From assembly GCA_000830175.1 (NCBI GenBank), contig JQIS01000001.1:345482-409481 (forward strand): DNA of 64,000 nt, in the 5' to 3' direction. Each line of letters opens with the position of its first letter. Position 1 is the stretch's first letter. The notes under the pieces were generated by a model that did no database searches, had not been told where the DNA came from, and saw nothing but the letters and a program-made list of their open reading frames with translations. The translations under genes were made by a program, and so were the position numbers. This DNA comes from Sulfurovum sp. FS08-3. GTDB taxonomy: Bacteria; Campylobacterota; Campylobacteria; Campylobacterales; Sulfurovaceae. This document shows, piece by piece, positions 9,603-17,951 of the stretch.

Positions 9603-10253
9603 ATGGCTGATATTTTAATCCTTGAAGATGACAAACTCTTCAATGAAACACTTCAAGATTTTTTGGAGGATTTGGGGCATAAGGTCTCTTTCGCCCTTGA
9701 TCCCTACTACGCCCTCGAACTTAGCTACCAACACAACTTTGATTGTTACCTCTTTGATGTCAATTTGCCCTATGAGAGTGGCTTTGAGCTTTTGACGAAG
9801 CTGCGTCAAAGCGGAGATACTACTCCTGCTATTTTTATCACCTCTCGTGATGACAAAGCCTCTTTGCACAACGGTTTTGCGGCGGGAGCCGATGACTATA
9901 TCAAAAAACCCTTGGATCTTGATGAGCTTCATTTGCGTCTGGATGCTTTGCTCAAACGTACGCTTCGCAACGCAACCGTTGAGATTGACCACTACCATTT
10001 TGATACTCAAACCAAAATACTTTATCAAGGTGAAAATCCTTTGGAGCTAAGCCACAAAGCGGCGTTGCTTTTGTTGATTTTGATAGAAGCAAAAGGCAAT
10101 TTGGTAAGTTTTGAAACGATTCAATCACGCCTATGGGCTCCTAGCGAAGAGAGCAGTAGTGGGGCGATTAGAGTCTATGTGACGCAAATCAAAAAGTACT
10201 TTCCCAATAGAATCAAAAATATCCGTGGGGTAGGATACGCCTTTGCACTCTAA
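9603..10253 (+). CDS. OmpR/PhoB-type response regulator
   Basis: A 216-residue two-component regulator. The receiver domain (about 1-118) has the acidic pair EDD at 8-10, the phospho-acceptor Asp in FDVNLP (about 53), Thr/Ser in FITSRDD and Lys in IKKPLDLDEL (about 103). The C-terminal winged helix (about 125-216) ends with AIRVYVTQIKKYFPNRIKNIRGVGYAF, of the OmpR class. The kinase gene overlaps its 3' end by 11 bp, so the two are a cognate pair. The target genes are unknown. Confidence 0.92.
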   Translation: MADILILEDDKLFNETLQDFLEDLGHKVSFALDPYYALELSYQHNFDCYLFDVNLPYESGFELLTKLRQSGDTTPAIFITSRDDKASLHNGFAAGADDYIKKPLDLDELHLRLDALLKRTLRNATVEIDHYHFDTQTKILYQGENPLELSHKAALLLLILIEAKGNLVSFETIQSRLWAPSEESSSGAIRVYVTQIKKYFPNRIKNIRGVGYAFAL

Positions 10254-11103
10254 AAATCCCTTTTTTCTCACCTTTGTCTATACGCTTACCACTTTGATTA
10301 TGGTAGCAACTATCTATCTCTATATTGATCGCTTTGGCTATTCGCCTACCAATTTTATTCTCTCCTCTATGGTAGGGCTTTTTTTTGCGACGATGCTGGG
10401 ATATTTGCTTATTGCCTATATTGTTGAGCGTCAAAAGGCACTCGATGATGCCTTGCTTCATATTACCAAAGAGACGCTTCATGAGCTTAATATCCCTCTT
10501 GCTACCATTCAAGCCAACAGTGCCATGATAGCCAAAAGCAATCCCGATGCCAAAACACTCAAACGTCTAGGGCGTATCGATGAGGCGTCCAAACGCCTTA
10601 AACGTCTCTATATTGAGCTAAGCTACTCCATCAAAAAAGAGATAGCCACGGTTGAAAAAGAGCCTTTTGAGCTTAAAAATCTACTGCGTGAGCGGGTTGA
10701 GACGCTTATGGAGCTTGGACGAAATCCTATCACACTTCACGAGCCTTTGGAGCTTGTACTCTATCTTGATAAAATCGGATTTGAAAAGGTGATTGATAAT
10801 ATTTTGCACAATGCGATGAAATACAGCGACAAAGAGAGTCCTATTGATATTTTTCTTAAAAATAAAAGAGTGCATATTGTCGATAGAGGCATAGGGATTG
10901 ATGAGAGTCAAATGGTAGCTATTTTTGAACGCTACTTTCAAGCTACCAACACCTATGAAGGCAAAGGGATAGGTTTAGCCATAGTCAAGAGCTATTGCGA
11001 TAGATACGGCATTGGTATCGATATCAAATCAGTCAAAAACTTAGGTACTACAGTGATACTCGATCTCAAAGCTGTTTGTTTTAGTGCTTCTAACGCACAA
11101 TAA
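10243..11103 (+). CDS. Sensor histidine kinase (partner of upstream regulator)
   Basis: A 286-residue membrane kinase. Two transmembrane helices (about residues 8-28 and 38-60) flank a very short periplasmic loop. The phospho-acceptor is in ETLHELNIPL (His about 84), the N box in NILHNAMKYS, G1 in DRGIGI and G2 in GKGIGLAIVKSY. A TTG start at 10243 overlaps the regulator gene by 11 bp. From 10933 to 11086 the sequence is repeated at 12068-12221. The last six residues (after 11086) differ from the second copy, which suggests the 3' tip was replaced when the downstream cassette arrived. Confidence 0.9.
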   Translation: MHSKNPFFLTFVYTLTTLIMVATIYLYIDRFGYSPTNFILSSMVGLFFATMLGYLLIAYIVERQKALDDALLHITKETLHELNIPLATIQANSAMIAKSNPDAKTLKRLGRIDEASKRLKRLYIELSYSIKKEIATVEKEPFELKNLLRERVETLMELGRNPITLHEPLELVLYLDKIGFEKVIDNILHNAMKYSDKESPIDIFLKNKRVHIVDRGIGIDESQMVAIFERYFQATNTYEGKGIGLAIVKSYCDRYGIGIDIKSVKNLGTTVILDLKAVCFSASNAQ

Positions 11104-11118
11104 AACAACAAAAGCAAA

Positions 11119-11136
11119 CCGATAAGTTTTTTCAAA
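11119..11136 (-). pseudogene. Remnant of the start of the thioredoxin-like gene
   Basis: Read on the minus strand, 11134-11119 is identical over 16 bases to the first codons of the thioredoxin-like gene at 12571-12586, and the next codons continue as a similar hydrophobic signal peptide (LKKLIGLLLLFY compared with MKKLIGLFLFFG). The ATG is degraded. It sits just after the end of the first histidine kinase copy, where an intact convergent thioredoxin gene would be expected. Confidence 0.5.
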
Positions 11137-11154
11137 TATACACAATAAATATGC

Positions 11155-11160
11155 TATAAT
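11155..11160 (+). promoter_or_regulatory. Probable -10 box of the GNAT cassette
   Basis: A perfect TATAAT lies 33 bp before the antitoxin-like ORF and is followed by an AT-rich inverted repeat (TATAATTAATAAAATTTATA) that could be an autoregulatory operator. No clear -35 box is seen, as is usual in Campylobacterota. Confidence 0.5.
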
Positions 11161-11192
11161 TAATAAAATTTATATAAGGAGATGAATCAATC

Positions 11193-11369
11193 ATGGCAGT
11201 ACGACATATAAATCCAAATTCAAAAGTTCAAAGTGGTGTTATAGTATCAGGTCAAGATGCCCTTAAGGTATTCTCTTTATTTGATGAGTCTAAGCGAACA
11301 CAAGAGTACATCGAAACAAAAAAAAGAAAGTTTAAATCCAGACTTAAAGCCTCTATAAAAGCTTCATAA
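11193..11369 (+). CDS. Small basic protein, candidate antitoxin of the GNAT module
   Basis: A 58-residue ORF starting MAVRHINPNSKVQSG, preceded by AGGAG at 11177-11181 and ending four bases before the GNAT gene. The N-terminal half is polar and neutral; the C-terminal half (residues 33-58) is strongly basic and probably helical. It does not show the ribbon-helix-helix pattern of DUF1778 antitoxins, so the antitoxin role is inferred only from position, size and tight coupling to an acetyltransferase. The gene is probably real because of its ribosome site and spacing. Confidence 0.55.
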   Translation: MAVRHINPNSKVQSGVIVSGQDALKVFSLFDESKRTQEYIETKKRKFKSRLKASIKAS

Positions 11370-11373
11370 CTTT

Positions 11374-11967
11374 ATGCCCAAGATTATAAGCTTGTCATCT
11401 ATTAAAAGAAGTAGATACGACAAGATAAAAAAAGATTTTAGATGTTCTACAAAAGAGCTAGAAGAATACATCAAACAATATGCTTTTTCTCATCAAAAAG
11501 ATGGTTTATATCAAACATATTTTTATTTAGATGATGAGGAGAACTACTTAGGTTATATTTCGGTAGCAATTTCTTCGATAGATAGAGAGAAGATAGATAG
11601 TGAAATTGATATACCTACTTCGATAAAATATGAGATACCTGCACTTAAAATCACTCGACTTTGTACTTTTGATAACCATTGCAAAAAAGGCGTAGGGACA
11701 AAACTTGTAATATTTTGTGAAATATTAGCTCTTGCACTGCAAAAAAAGGTTGGATGTAGGGCAATAATTGTTGATAGTAAAAAAGATGCTGTTGGGTTTT
11801 ACACACAATGTGACTTTACAGAAATAGCTCAAGAAGATGATGACAATACAATCTTTATGGTATATGACCTCTTAAAAAAGAATGAACTTAATGACGAGCT
11901 TGATGATATAATCACATTTTGTAAAATGTATGGACAAAATGATTTGATAGAAATATTAAAAAGTTAG
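11374..11967 (+). CDS. GNAT-family N-acetyltransferase, probable toxin
   Basis: A 197-residue GNAT protein. The acetyl-CoA-binding region is ITRLCTFDNHCKKGVGTKLV (about 90-110), with the K-x-G-V-G-T loop. Next come a helix, the beta-5 strand CRAIIVDSKKDAV and GFYTQCDFTEI, the usual order in tRNA-acetylating toxins such as TacT/AtaT. A C-terminal tail of about 30 residues goes beyond the core fold. It lies four bases after a small basic ORF, in the same orientation, and the pair is bracketed by copies of the kinase 3' end. Codon use is more AT-rich than its neighbours, consistent with transfer. Confidence 0.7.
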   Translation: MPKIISLSSIKRSRYDKIKKDFRCSTKELEEYIKQYAFSHQKDGLYQTYFYLDDEENYLGYISVAISSIDREKIDSEIDIPTSIKYEIPALKITRLCTFDNHCKKGVGTKLVIFCEILALALQKKVGCRAIIVDSKKDAVGFYTQCDFTEIAQEDDDNTIFMVYDLLKKNELNDELDDIITFCKMYGQNDLIEILKS

Positions 11968-12067
11968 TACAAATAATTGATATTATTGCTTATAACTTGC
12001 TACATATCAGGAGATATGGGACTAGTAAGTGGATGGACAAGCCACGCTATCATCGAAGTCGAAACTT

Positions 12068-12226
12068 TACTTTCAAGCTACCAACACCTATGAAGGCAAA
12101 GGGATAGGTCTAGCCATAGTCAAGAGCTATTGCGATAGATACGGCATTGGTATCGATATCAAATCATCCAAAAACTTAGGTACTACGGTAATGCTAGACC
12201 TCAAAGCTGTTTGTTTTAGTGTATAG
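12068..12226 (+). pseudogene. Second copy of the histidine kinase 3' end
   Basis: Bases 12068-12221 repeat 10933-11086 with about 8 mismatches in 154 (about 95% identity), in the same orientation. It encodes YFQATNTYEGKGIGLAIVKS and onward, i.e. the G2 box and C-terminus of the kinase, without any upstream kinase domain. It ends CFSV-stop at 12226 and overlaps the end of the convergent thioredoxin gene by 11 bp. That overlap suggests this copy is the original kinase 3' end and that 10933-11103 came with the cassette. Confidence 0.9.
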
Positions 12227-12587
12227 CACGTTGCAACATTTGATAAAACCCCTCTACGTTTTTGCCCCCACTGTAGGATGGGATGATTTTATTGCCCTCT
12301 TGATCGACAAAATGCAAGGTGGGCGTTTGAGTGGAGTGAAGCTCTCTAGGTAATCCTTTGCTTTGATGTATGTCGTATTTAAACGATACAAAGTGTTGAT
12401 TGAGGTACGCATAAATCTTTGGGTCGCCCAATGTCTTATCCATATAAGCACAAGCGGGACACCCTTTTTGAGCGATATAGACAAAGATAGGCTTGTCTCT
12501 CTTTTGAGCCTCTTTGTAGGAATCAACCCAATCAACATTGGCATAAGCCAAACCAAAAAACAAAAACAATCCGATAAGTTTTTTCAT
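12216..12587 (-). CDS. Periplasmic thioredoxin-like protein
   Basis: A 123-residue exported protein. It has a signal peptide (MKKLIGLFLFFGLAYA) and a thioredoxin fold with the redox motif GCPACAYMD (Cys about 43 and 46) and the cis-proline TPTLHF. It resembles SoxW/thioredoxin_7 type proteins that reduce or repair thiols in the periplasm; the partner is unknown. Convergent with the kinase fragment, overlapping it by 11 bp. A short remnant of a second copy of its 5' end lies at 11119-11136. Confidence 0.85.
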   Translation of the reverse strand: MKKLIGLFLFFGLAYANVDWVDSYKEAQKRDKPIFVYIAQKGCPACAYMDKTLGDPKIYAYLNQHFVSFKYDIHQSKGLPRELHSTQTPTLHFVDQEGNKIIPSYSGGKNVEGFYQMLQRAIH

Positions 12588-12642
12588 AGTTTTCTCCGAT
12601 TTTTTATTTTTTTAAGTACATATCATCAGATACTGTATCCAA

Positions 12643-12682
12643 AAAACTTAAACATAACCTAGAAAAGAGCATCAAAAGCATT
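12643..12682 (-). repeat. Short copy of the 3' end of the DUF2269 gene
   Basis: About 39 bases match 14054-14092 (the last codons and stop of the DUF2269 gene) with four or five differences including one inserted base, in the same orientation. Shared blocks include TAAACATAACCT and AAAGAGCATCAAAAGCAT. The DUF2202 lipoprotein gene lies between the two copies. Confidence 0.8.
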
Positions 12683-12725
12683 TTGTTATTTTTACCTTCT
12701 ATTCCTACGGCAAATGCCTCTTCCC

Positions 12726-13958
12726 TTATCGTCTTGGATTTGTTTGTTGTGTGCCGTTGAGTTGAGAGTTGAAAGCAGCCAAATGGTTGTAGCTTCCCTC
12801 TAAGAGGCTATTATAGACGGTTTTAATATCCTCTGGTGCATCGACGATACGTTTTTGCAAATCGGCAATATCGGTCTCTTCGACAAGTACCCCTACCTCT
12901 ATCGCATCCGTGAGAGAAAGTGTGCCTTTTTGCATCAATGTCTCATAGAGCGATTGCAACTCCTCAAGGTCAAACTCACCTACGGTGTCACTGGCTACGG
13001 GTACAACAATCTCATATTTTTCCAACAAAGCTTTCACGCCTTGCATATGCGTCTCTTCGGCTTTGGCGATGTTGTTGAAGATTTTAAGACCCCACTTTTC
13101 GTAGAGTTTGAGATAGACATCACGTGCCACTTTCTCCTCTTGGTACATGAAGAGCAAATCATCTTTTTGTGTTTGCGTTAAAACACTCACAGGCATTGCC
13201 TCCACGATTGTACTTGGGTCTTGCGGTATGAGTGCAGTGTTGTTGATAATCTCTTGTGCTTGAGATACTTGAGTGGTATCCAACTCAACATTGAGTTGCT
13301 CCATAAGTTCTATCTCATTATTTGTCACTATATCAACCACACTTCCCTCTAAAGTTTTGGATGATTCAATTCTTGATTCGATACGACCTTGAAGCCCTTG
13401 TAGGGCTACTCTATCAAAACTCTCCATGGAGAGATTGTTTTCGATACAGTAGCGATAGACCTCATCAGAGATAGAAGCTACCTCCAAAGAGTCTGAGGGT
13501 GTCAAAGTATAGATATCCTCATGACTCAAACCGTACGTTGTCATTAACTCATTTTTAAGCTCTTCATTGATTGCTAATGTTGTAAGCAGTGTCACATTGG
13601 TTTGGTTGTGTTCATGGAGTGCTAGATTGAGTACAAGCTTGGTATCTTTTTCACCAATCACCCCATCACGATCAACATCAATGTATCCTCCATAGACATT
13701 GATAGGATAACTTGGTGTTTGCTTAAAGCGATAGTTGTTGCCACTTACATTGTAGGCTCTTTGTCCTCTATTATCAATCACATACGCCCCAACAACTGGT
13801 CCTCGCTCAACCGTAATATCCACTGGAGTGGTTGTTGCTTGAGAAGTCGTCAAAGAGGAATCTCCACTTGTGCTATCCAAAGAGTTATTTTGAGCGCTAG
13901 AGCCACATCCTATCAATAATGATGCCGCTACAAGAGAAAATAGTATCTGTTTTTTCAT
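12726..13958 (-). CDS. DUF2202 (ferritin-like) lipoprotein
   Basis: A 410-residue lipoprotein: MKKQILFSL signal, lipobox LIGC (Cys about 18), then a low-complexity Ser/Thr linker. Residues about 30-250 form an unrecognised region that includes DVDRDGVIGEKDT, an EF-hand/dockerin-like calcium loop. Residues about 258-400 are a DUF2202 domain, ferritin-like, with metal-binding candidates in YQEEKVARDVY, AKAEETHM, VLVEETD and SYNHLAAF. The start at 13958 has a ribosome site and is preferred to an upstream open extension that overlaps the next gene. The gene is bracketed by copies of the 3' end of its upstream neighbour. Confidence 0.8.
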   Translation of the reverse strand: MKKQILFSLVAASLLIGCGSSAQNNSLDSTSGDSSLTTSQATTTPVDITVERGPVVGAYVIDNRGQRAYNVSGNNYRFKQTPSYPINVYGGYIDVDRDGVIGEKDTKLVLNLALHEHNQTNVTLLTTLAINEELKNELMTTYGLSHEDIYTLTPSDSLEVASISDEVYRYCIENNLSMESFDRVALQGLQGRIESRIESSKTLEGSVVDIVTNNEIELMEQLNVELDTTQVSQAQEIINNTALIPQDPSTIVEAMPVSVLTQTQKDDLLFMYQEEKVARDVYLKLYEKWGLKIFNNIAKAEETHMQGVKALLEKYEIVVPVASDTVGEFDLEELQSLYETLMQKGTLSLTDAIEVGVLVEETDIADLQKRIVDAPEDIKTVYNSLLEGSYNHLAAFNSQLNGTQQTNPRR

Positions 13959-14059
13959 GGTATATCCTTTGAAATATTTTGTTATAGTCAAATAGTATAG
14001 TCTTCGCATGAAAAAATCGTGAAATGATTTTGCTAGGAGAGGTGGAACGAGAGAAAAAC

Positions 14060-14527
14060 CTAAACATAACCTCGAAAGAGCATCAAAAGCATCACTCCAA
14101 ACATCGCCAAAAATGAGGGAATGCCTAGCAAAAACCAAATTTTGGCGTAGCGATGATAGAGGGGCGGGAGTGCTTCTTTTTGTTCCAAAGCTTTGATGGA
14201 TAGATTACGCATTTGGATTTGCAAATAGACCGCTCCTAGCCACAAAATCCCCGAAAAACCAAAGAGAATCAGCGAATAGAGTATCCACGGAGCAGTGAGC
14301 GAATAGCCCAAAAGATGAGCCAATGCGATACCGCTAAGGGGTTGAAGGATAGCCGAGGGAGTTGTGAAGAGCCAATCGGCTAAGACGACTTGTTTGTTGA
14401 TATGCACGATAGCCTCAAGGCTTCCTTTTTTGTCGGTCATGTATTTATAAAACGCCGAACCGCTACCAATGCCCAAAAGCAAAAGCATACTTAGGAGGTG
14501 AATGAGTTTGAGTATTTCGTAGCTCAT
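14060..14527 (-). CDS. DUF2269-type integral membrane protein
   Basis: A 155-residue protein with four hydrophobic helices (about 8-27, 47-72, 78-103 and 128-150). The conserved opening ILKLIHLLSMLLLLG and the mid segment ADWLFTTPSAILQPLSG match DUF2269 (predicted integral membrane proteins of unknown function). The start at 14527 (MSYEILK) overlaps the end of the SDR-DoxX gene by four bases, so they are coupled. Its last 30 or so bases are repeated at 12643-12682. Confidence 0.75.
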   Translation of the reverse strand: MSYEILKLIHLLSMLLLLGIGSGSAFYKYMTDKKGSLEAIVHINKQVVLADWLFTTPSAILQPLSGIALAHLLGYSLTAPWILYSLILFGFSGILWLGAVYLQIQMRNLSIKALEQKEALPPLYHRYAKIWFLLGIPSFLAMFGVMLLMLFRGYV

Positions 14528-15744
14528 CTGTTTCTCTCTAGCACAATAGCTACAAAGATAGTTGCGACCAAAGGAATGTTTTTGAGTACGCATCCAAAGG
14601 GGTGAAGCCAATGGTGAGGTGCTAAAAGCGTAATGATAAGGGTATAGCCTACAATAATAATCACACTAAACCACAACATACACACGATGCGGTAATTCAA
14701 AAGTATCATCATCCCCACCGTAATATCCAAATAGGAAGCAAAGTAGAGCGTAGGCAAAGCCCAATCACCGCCAATGCCCACATCGCCTAGAAGTGCTAAC
14801 GCTCCCTCTTGGGGGTAGAAAAAAGCCGAGACCATACCGCTCCATATCCACACAAAAGCAATGACGAAACGCAAAAGGGGAGCAAAAAAGTAGAGATTGG
14901 CACTAAGCTTTTGGCTTTTGGTAGCGTGATGTTTGAAAAGTGTCTCATCGATGCTTTTGGGCGTATATCCCAAAAAGTTTGTGAGCGGTGTCGCATCGGC
15001 AACGCTTCCTCTTTTGAGCATCATAATACTCTCTTTGTTCATAATAGGTTCACCTAACATTTTGCCAAAGATTGCCAAAGAGGAGGGGATGGGGATAGTT
15101 TTTGCGGGCTTTTTGCCTAGCCATGCTCTAAATTTTTGCAAAAGCTCTTGATAGCTTAGCCTCTCTTCGCCTACGCAATCAAGCTCTATTGGGCTTTGGT
15201 TGCTCTCAAGGGCTTTGATAACCGTAGCTACCAAATCCTCAATAAAGAGGGGTTGGAGTCTCTGGTCGCCTTTGTCGATGATGGGTAAAAGGGGTAGATT
15301 GGCTAATGCTCTAAAGAGTGCCGTGCTTTTGCCCTCTTCTCCATAAACGATGGAGGGTTTTAAAATGGCGTAATGAACACTAAGGGTTCTTAGATAATCA
15401 TCGGCTGCTTTTTTGCTTAGGTGATAAGCACTCTGTGCCTCCTCATCGGCTCCTAGTGCTGAGATTTGAATTACTTTTGAAATGCCCAATTGATTGGCAG
15501 CTTCAAAGAGGGCTTTGGGGGTATCGCCGTGGAGTGCTTTGAAGCTTTGGTTGGAGGTTTGAGCGATGATGCCTACGGCATTGATAACCCCATCAAAGCC
15601 TCTTATTCGCTCTTTCCAAAGCTCTACACTGGGTTCTTGTGTGAAGTCATAACGTGGAGTAGCGGTATCGTATCCTTTGCTTTTGAGTCCCTCAACAATC
15701 GCTTTGCCTATAAATCCTGAAGCTCCCAAAACCAAAATTTTCAT
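14524..15744 (-). CDS. SDR-family NAD(P)-binding protein fused to a DoxX-like membrane domain
   Basis: A 406-residue fusion. The N-terminal Rossmann domain starts MKILVLGASGFIGKAIVEG (NAD(P) glycine motif) and runs as an atypical SDR/epimerase to about residue 270, with YHLSKKAADDYLR giving the YxxxK pair. The C-terminal 130 residues hold four transmembrane helices of DoxX-like type. This fusion is known in many Proteobacteria; substrates are unknown, and quinone or membrane redox roles are only suggested. The ribosome site GGGAG is six bases before the ATG. It leads a two-gene operon with the DUF2269 gene. Confidence 0.82.
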   Translation of the reverse strand: MKILVLGASGFIGKAIVEGLKSKGYDTATPRYDFTQEPSVELWKERIRGFDGVINAVGIIAQTSNQSFKALHGDTPKALFEAANQLGISKVIQISALGADEEAQSAYHLSKKAADDYLRTLSVHYAILKPSIVYGEEGKSTALFRALANLPLLPIIDKGDQRLQPLFIEDLVATVIKALESNQSPIELDCVGEERLSYQELLQKFRAWLGKKPAKTIPIPSSLAIFGKMLGEPIMNKESIMMLKRGSVADATPLTNFLGYTPKSIDETLFKHHATKSQKLSANLYFFAPLLRFVIAFVWIWSGMVSAFFYPQEGALALLGDVGIGGDWALPTLYFASYLDITVGMMILLNYRIVCMLWFSVIIIVGYTLIITLLAPHHWLHPFGCVLKNIPLVATIFVAIVLERNR

Positions 15745-15778
15745 ACTTTACTCCCGCAGTTTATCTCTTTTTGTTATA

Positions 15779-15950
15779 ATATCTGATGTTACGCACTTTT
15801 ATCGGAAGTGGGACTTTAGTCCCACAAAAGCTAAGATTTGGTTGTCGTTACTATCGAAGCCAATAGATAGGTGACTGAAGTCCCACTTCCGAAATGCTAC
15901 TCCATTTGTATATTTTACAAATAGATTGCAGGTGCGTAATATCAGATAAT
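15779..15950. repeat. MITE-like nested inverted repeat, about 172 bp
   Basis: Outer arms ATCTGATGTTACGCAC (15781-15796) and GTGCGTAATATCAGAT (15932-15947) are inverted with one mismatch. Inner arms at 15803-15821 and 15873-15891 (CGGAAGTGGGACTTTAGTC and its near complement) form a second stem. There is no ORF inside. The inner motif recurs as a hairpin at 35569-35586, and TTACGCAC recurs at 29855. Confidence 0.8.
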
Positions 15951-15999
15951 ATTCTATCGTATCTTCTTGCTCATTAGTAGGTCATAAAAGGCATTTAAA

Positions 16000-16491
16000 T
16001 TGAAAAAACTACTTATTGCTCTGGTTGTATTGCTCTTTAACGCTTGTGAAACCAAAGATCCCTCGCTCATTGAGTATCTCTTTGCATCCTCCAATCCCCA
16101 AAAGATAGCACTTGATTTCAACGCCTCGGGTGCGACGTGTCCTAAATGCCGTATGGGAGTAGAACACAAAGAGAATGCAGCACAGGTGGTTTTTGAGGAT
16201 GAAAAAACCTATATTTTTGACGATGTGGGGTGTTTGGTTTTGTGGATAGAGCAAGTCAAAGCCAATAGAGAGACTATCAAGATGTTTGTATTTACCAAAG
16301 ATACCCATCGATGGATAGATGCCCAAAAGGCGTTTTACTCGCTCAAAGATGAAACACCCATGGGGTATGGATTTGGAGGCTACGAGAAGAACCAAGCGGA
16401 GTTTATTGATTTTGAAACCATGCGTCTTAAGATGTTAAGAGGCGAAAACATGGCAGATCCCAAAATTCGCAAAATGCTACTAGGACAATAA
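16000..16491 (+). CDS. NosL-like copper-binding lipoprotein
   Basis: A 163-residue lipoprotein: signal MKKLLIALVVLLFNAC with Cys about 16, then ATCPKCRMGVEHKENAAQVVF, which matches the CxxC-M motif of NosL, and YIFDDVGCLVLWIE. NosL delivers Cu(I) to nitrous oxide reductase, but related proteins occur without nos genes, and none is visible here. TTG start at 16000 with AAAAGG eight bases upstream. The TPR gene starts two bases after its stop, suggesting one message. Confidence 0.75.
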   Translation: MKKLLIALVVLLFNACETKDPSLIEYLFASSNPQKIALDFNASGATCPKCRMGVEHKENAAQVVFEDEKTYIFDDVGCLVLWIEQVKANRETIKMFVFTKDTHRWIDAQKAFYSLKDETPMGYGFGGYEKNQAEFIDFETMRLKMLRGENMADPKIRKMLLGQ

Positions 16492-16492
16492 T

Positions 16493-17512
16493 TTGCAACA
16501 GATGCTCCCCTCCTACAAAGACCCGCTTTTTAGCATTTTGATTATCATTACGCTCATGCTTGTGACGGCTTTGATAACCTATGCGTGGGGTATCTATGTC
16601 CAAAATCGCAAAAAAGAGTCCCTACTTGCATTTTTGGGAAAATTTGATGAAATGGGGAGTATTTTGGATAACCACGTCATTGATTTTCAAAACAACATGA
16701 TTAAGCCTTTGCAAATACTCGCCAAAGCCTTTGAAAACAGTGGAGAGTATCACAAAGCTATCGATGTCTATCGCTACCTTATCAAAAACTCCGATGCTTT
16801 GCTATCAAAAAAAGAGCTACTTCAAAGCTTGGGCGAACTCTATCTGAGGGCTGGATTTATTGAGCGATCCAAAGCGATATTTTTGGAAATTCTCAAAGAG
16901 TACCCTAGAAGTCGTGATACCTTGCACTCCTTGACTATTGTTTATGAGTTACTTCATCTATATGACAATGCCAAAGAGGTGTTAGAACCCCTCGAGATGC
17001 TAGGCGAAGATACAACCTCATTAAGAGCCTATTTGGAGTTTGAGACTCTTTTGGCTCATCCATCCTATACTCCCAAACAAAAGATTGCCCAACTCCAATC
17101 GCTCAACGCCCTCTATCCCCTGCTTTATCGCAAGATGATGGATTATGTTTTTAAGCACGATTACGCCATAGCATGGGGGTTAGTAGAGAGTCAAAAGATT
17201 GTGGAGATTATTGATATTCTTTGGATGTTGCCAAAATCAAAACTGGATTTGGATATAATATATACCAATGGTTGCTTACAAACAATCTATTATCTCAAGG
17301 GCTACATCAATGAGGTATCTTATACATGCGACATCTTTTTTGTCGATATTTTGGCAAGTGCAAAGCGTAGTGGAAATGGTAGCGGTGATCTCTTTTTTGA
17401 GTATCGATGCAAAAAGTGTCAGCACTCTTTTCCTATCTCTTTTAATCGATGCCCAAATTGTATGAGTATAAACAGCATGAAAATCGAGGCAAATATTGCA
17501 AAAAAACAATAA
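16493..17512 (+). CDS. Membrane-anchored TPR protein with C-terminal zinc ribbon (LapB/YciM-like)
   Basis: A 339-residue protein with an N-terminal membrane anchor (about 12-33), TPR helices from about 75 to 200 (e.g. GEYHKAIDVYRYLI and GFIERSKAIFLEIL) and a C-terminal rubredoxin-like ribbon CKKCQHSF...CPNC (about 304-326). This is the LapB/YciM architecture; in E. coli LapB helps control LPS synthesis. TTG at 16493 follows AGGA by seven bases. It sits between the NosL-like gene and rnhA, overlapping rnhA by 17 bp. Confidence 0.8.
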   Translation: MQQMLPSYKDPLFSILIIITLMLVTALITYAWGIYVQNRKKESLLAFLGKFDEMGSILDNHVIDFQNNMIKPLQILAKAFENSGEYHKAIDVYRYLIKNSDALLSKKELLQSLGELYLRAGFIERSKAIFLEILKEYPRSRDTLHSLTIVYELLHLYDNAKEVLEPLEMLGEDTTSLRAYLEFETLLAHPSYTPKQKIAQLQSLNALYPLLYRKMMDYVFKHDYAIAWGLVESQKIVEIIDILWMLPKSKLDLDIIYTNGCLQTIYYLKGYINEVSYTCDIFFVDILASAKRSGNGSGDLFFEYRCKKCQHSFPISFNRCPNCMSINSMKIEANIAKKQ

Positions 17513-17951
17513 CAAACAGGTGACTCTCTATTGTGACGGATCGTGTCTTGGCAATCCTGGGGCGGGTGGTTATGCTGGTATTTTGGATTACAAAGGCAAC
17601 CAAAAACGCTACAGTGGAGGAAATCCCTACACTACCAATAACAAAATGGAGATACAAGCCGTCATTGAGGGACTCAAACTCCTCAAAGAGCCGTGCAAAG
17701 TCGAAGTAGTCACCGATAGCAACTACGTAGCTCAAAGTATCAATATATGGCTCAAAGGCTGGGTCAAAAATGATTTTAAAGGCAAAAAAAATGTAGAGCT
17801 TTGGAAAGAGTATCTACGCATAGTCTCTCCTCACACCATTCATGCTACTTGGGTCAAAGCCCACAACGGTCACCCCCAAAACGAGGAGTGCGATACCATG
17901 GCTAGAGAAGAAGCCACAAAGCAACACAACACTAGGAATAGAGATGAATAA
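17496..17951 (+). CDS. rnhA: Ribonuclease HI
   Basis: A 151-residue endonuclease that cuts the RNA strand of RNA-DNA hybrids. The four catalytic acidic residues are visible: Asp in [11 protein letters not shown], Glu in NNKMEIQAV, Asp in VVTDSNYV and Asp in EECDTMA. The basic handle region [17 protein letters not shown] is present. The TTG start overlaps the end of the TPR gene by 17 bp and its end overlaps rnc by 8 bp, so TPR-rnhA-rnc form a tight operon, as in other Campylobacterota. Confidence 0.93.
   Translation: MQKNNNKQVTLYCDGSCLGNPGAGGYAGILDYKGNQKRYSGGNPYTTNNKMEIQAVIEGLKLLKEPCKVEVVTDSNYVAQSINIWLKGWVKNDFKGKKNVELWKEYLRIVSPHTIHATWVKAHNGHPQNEECDTMAREEATKQHNTRNRDE

Noticed and set aside
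12029-12226. A 65-codon frame read as a separate small protein
   Set aside because: Everything from residue 14 onward is the duplicated end of the histidine kinase; no ribosome site fits the start.
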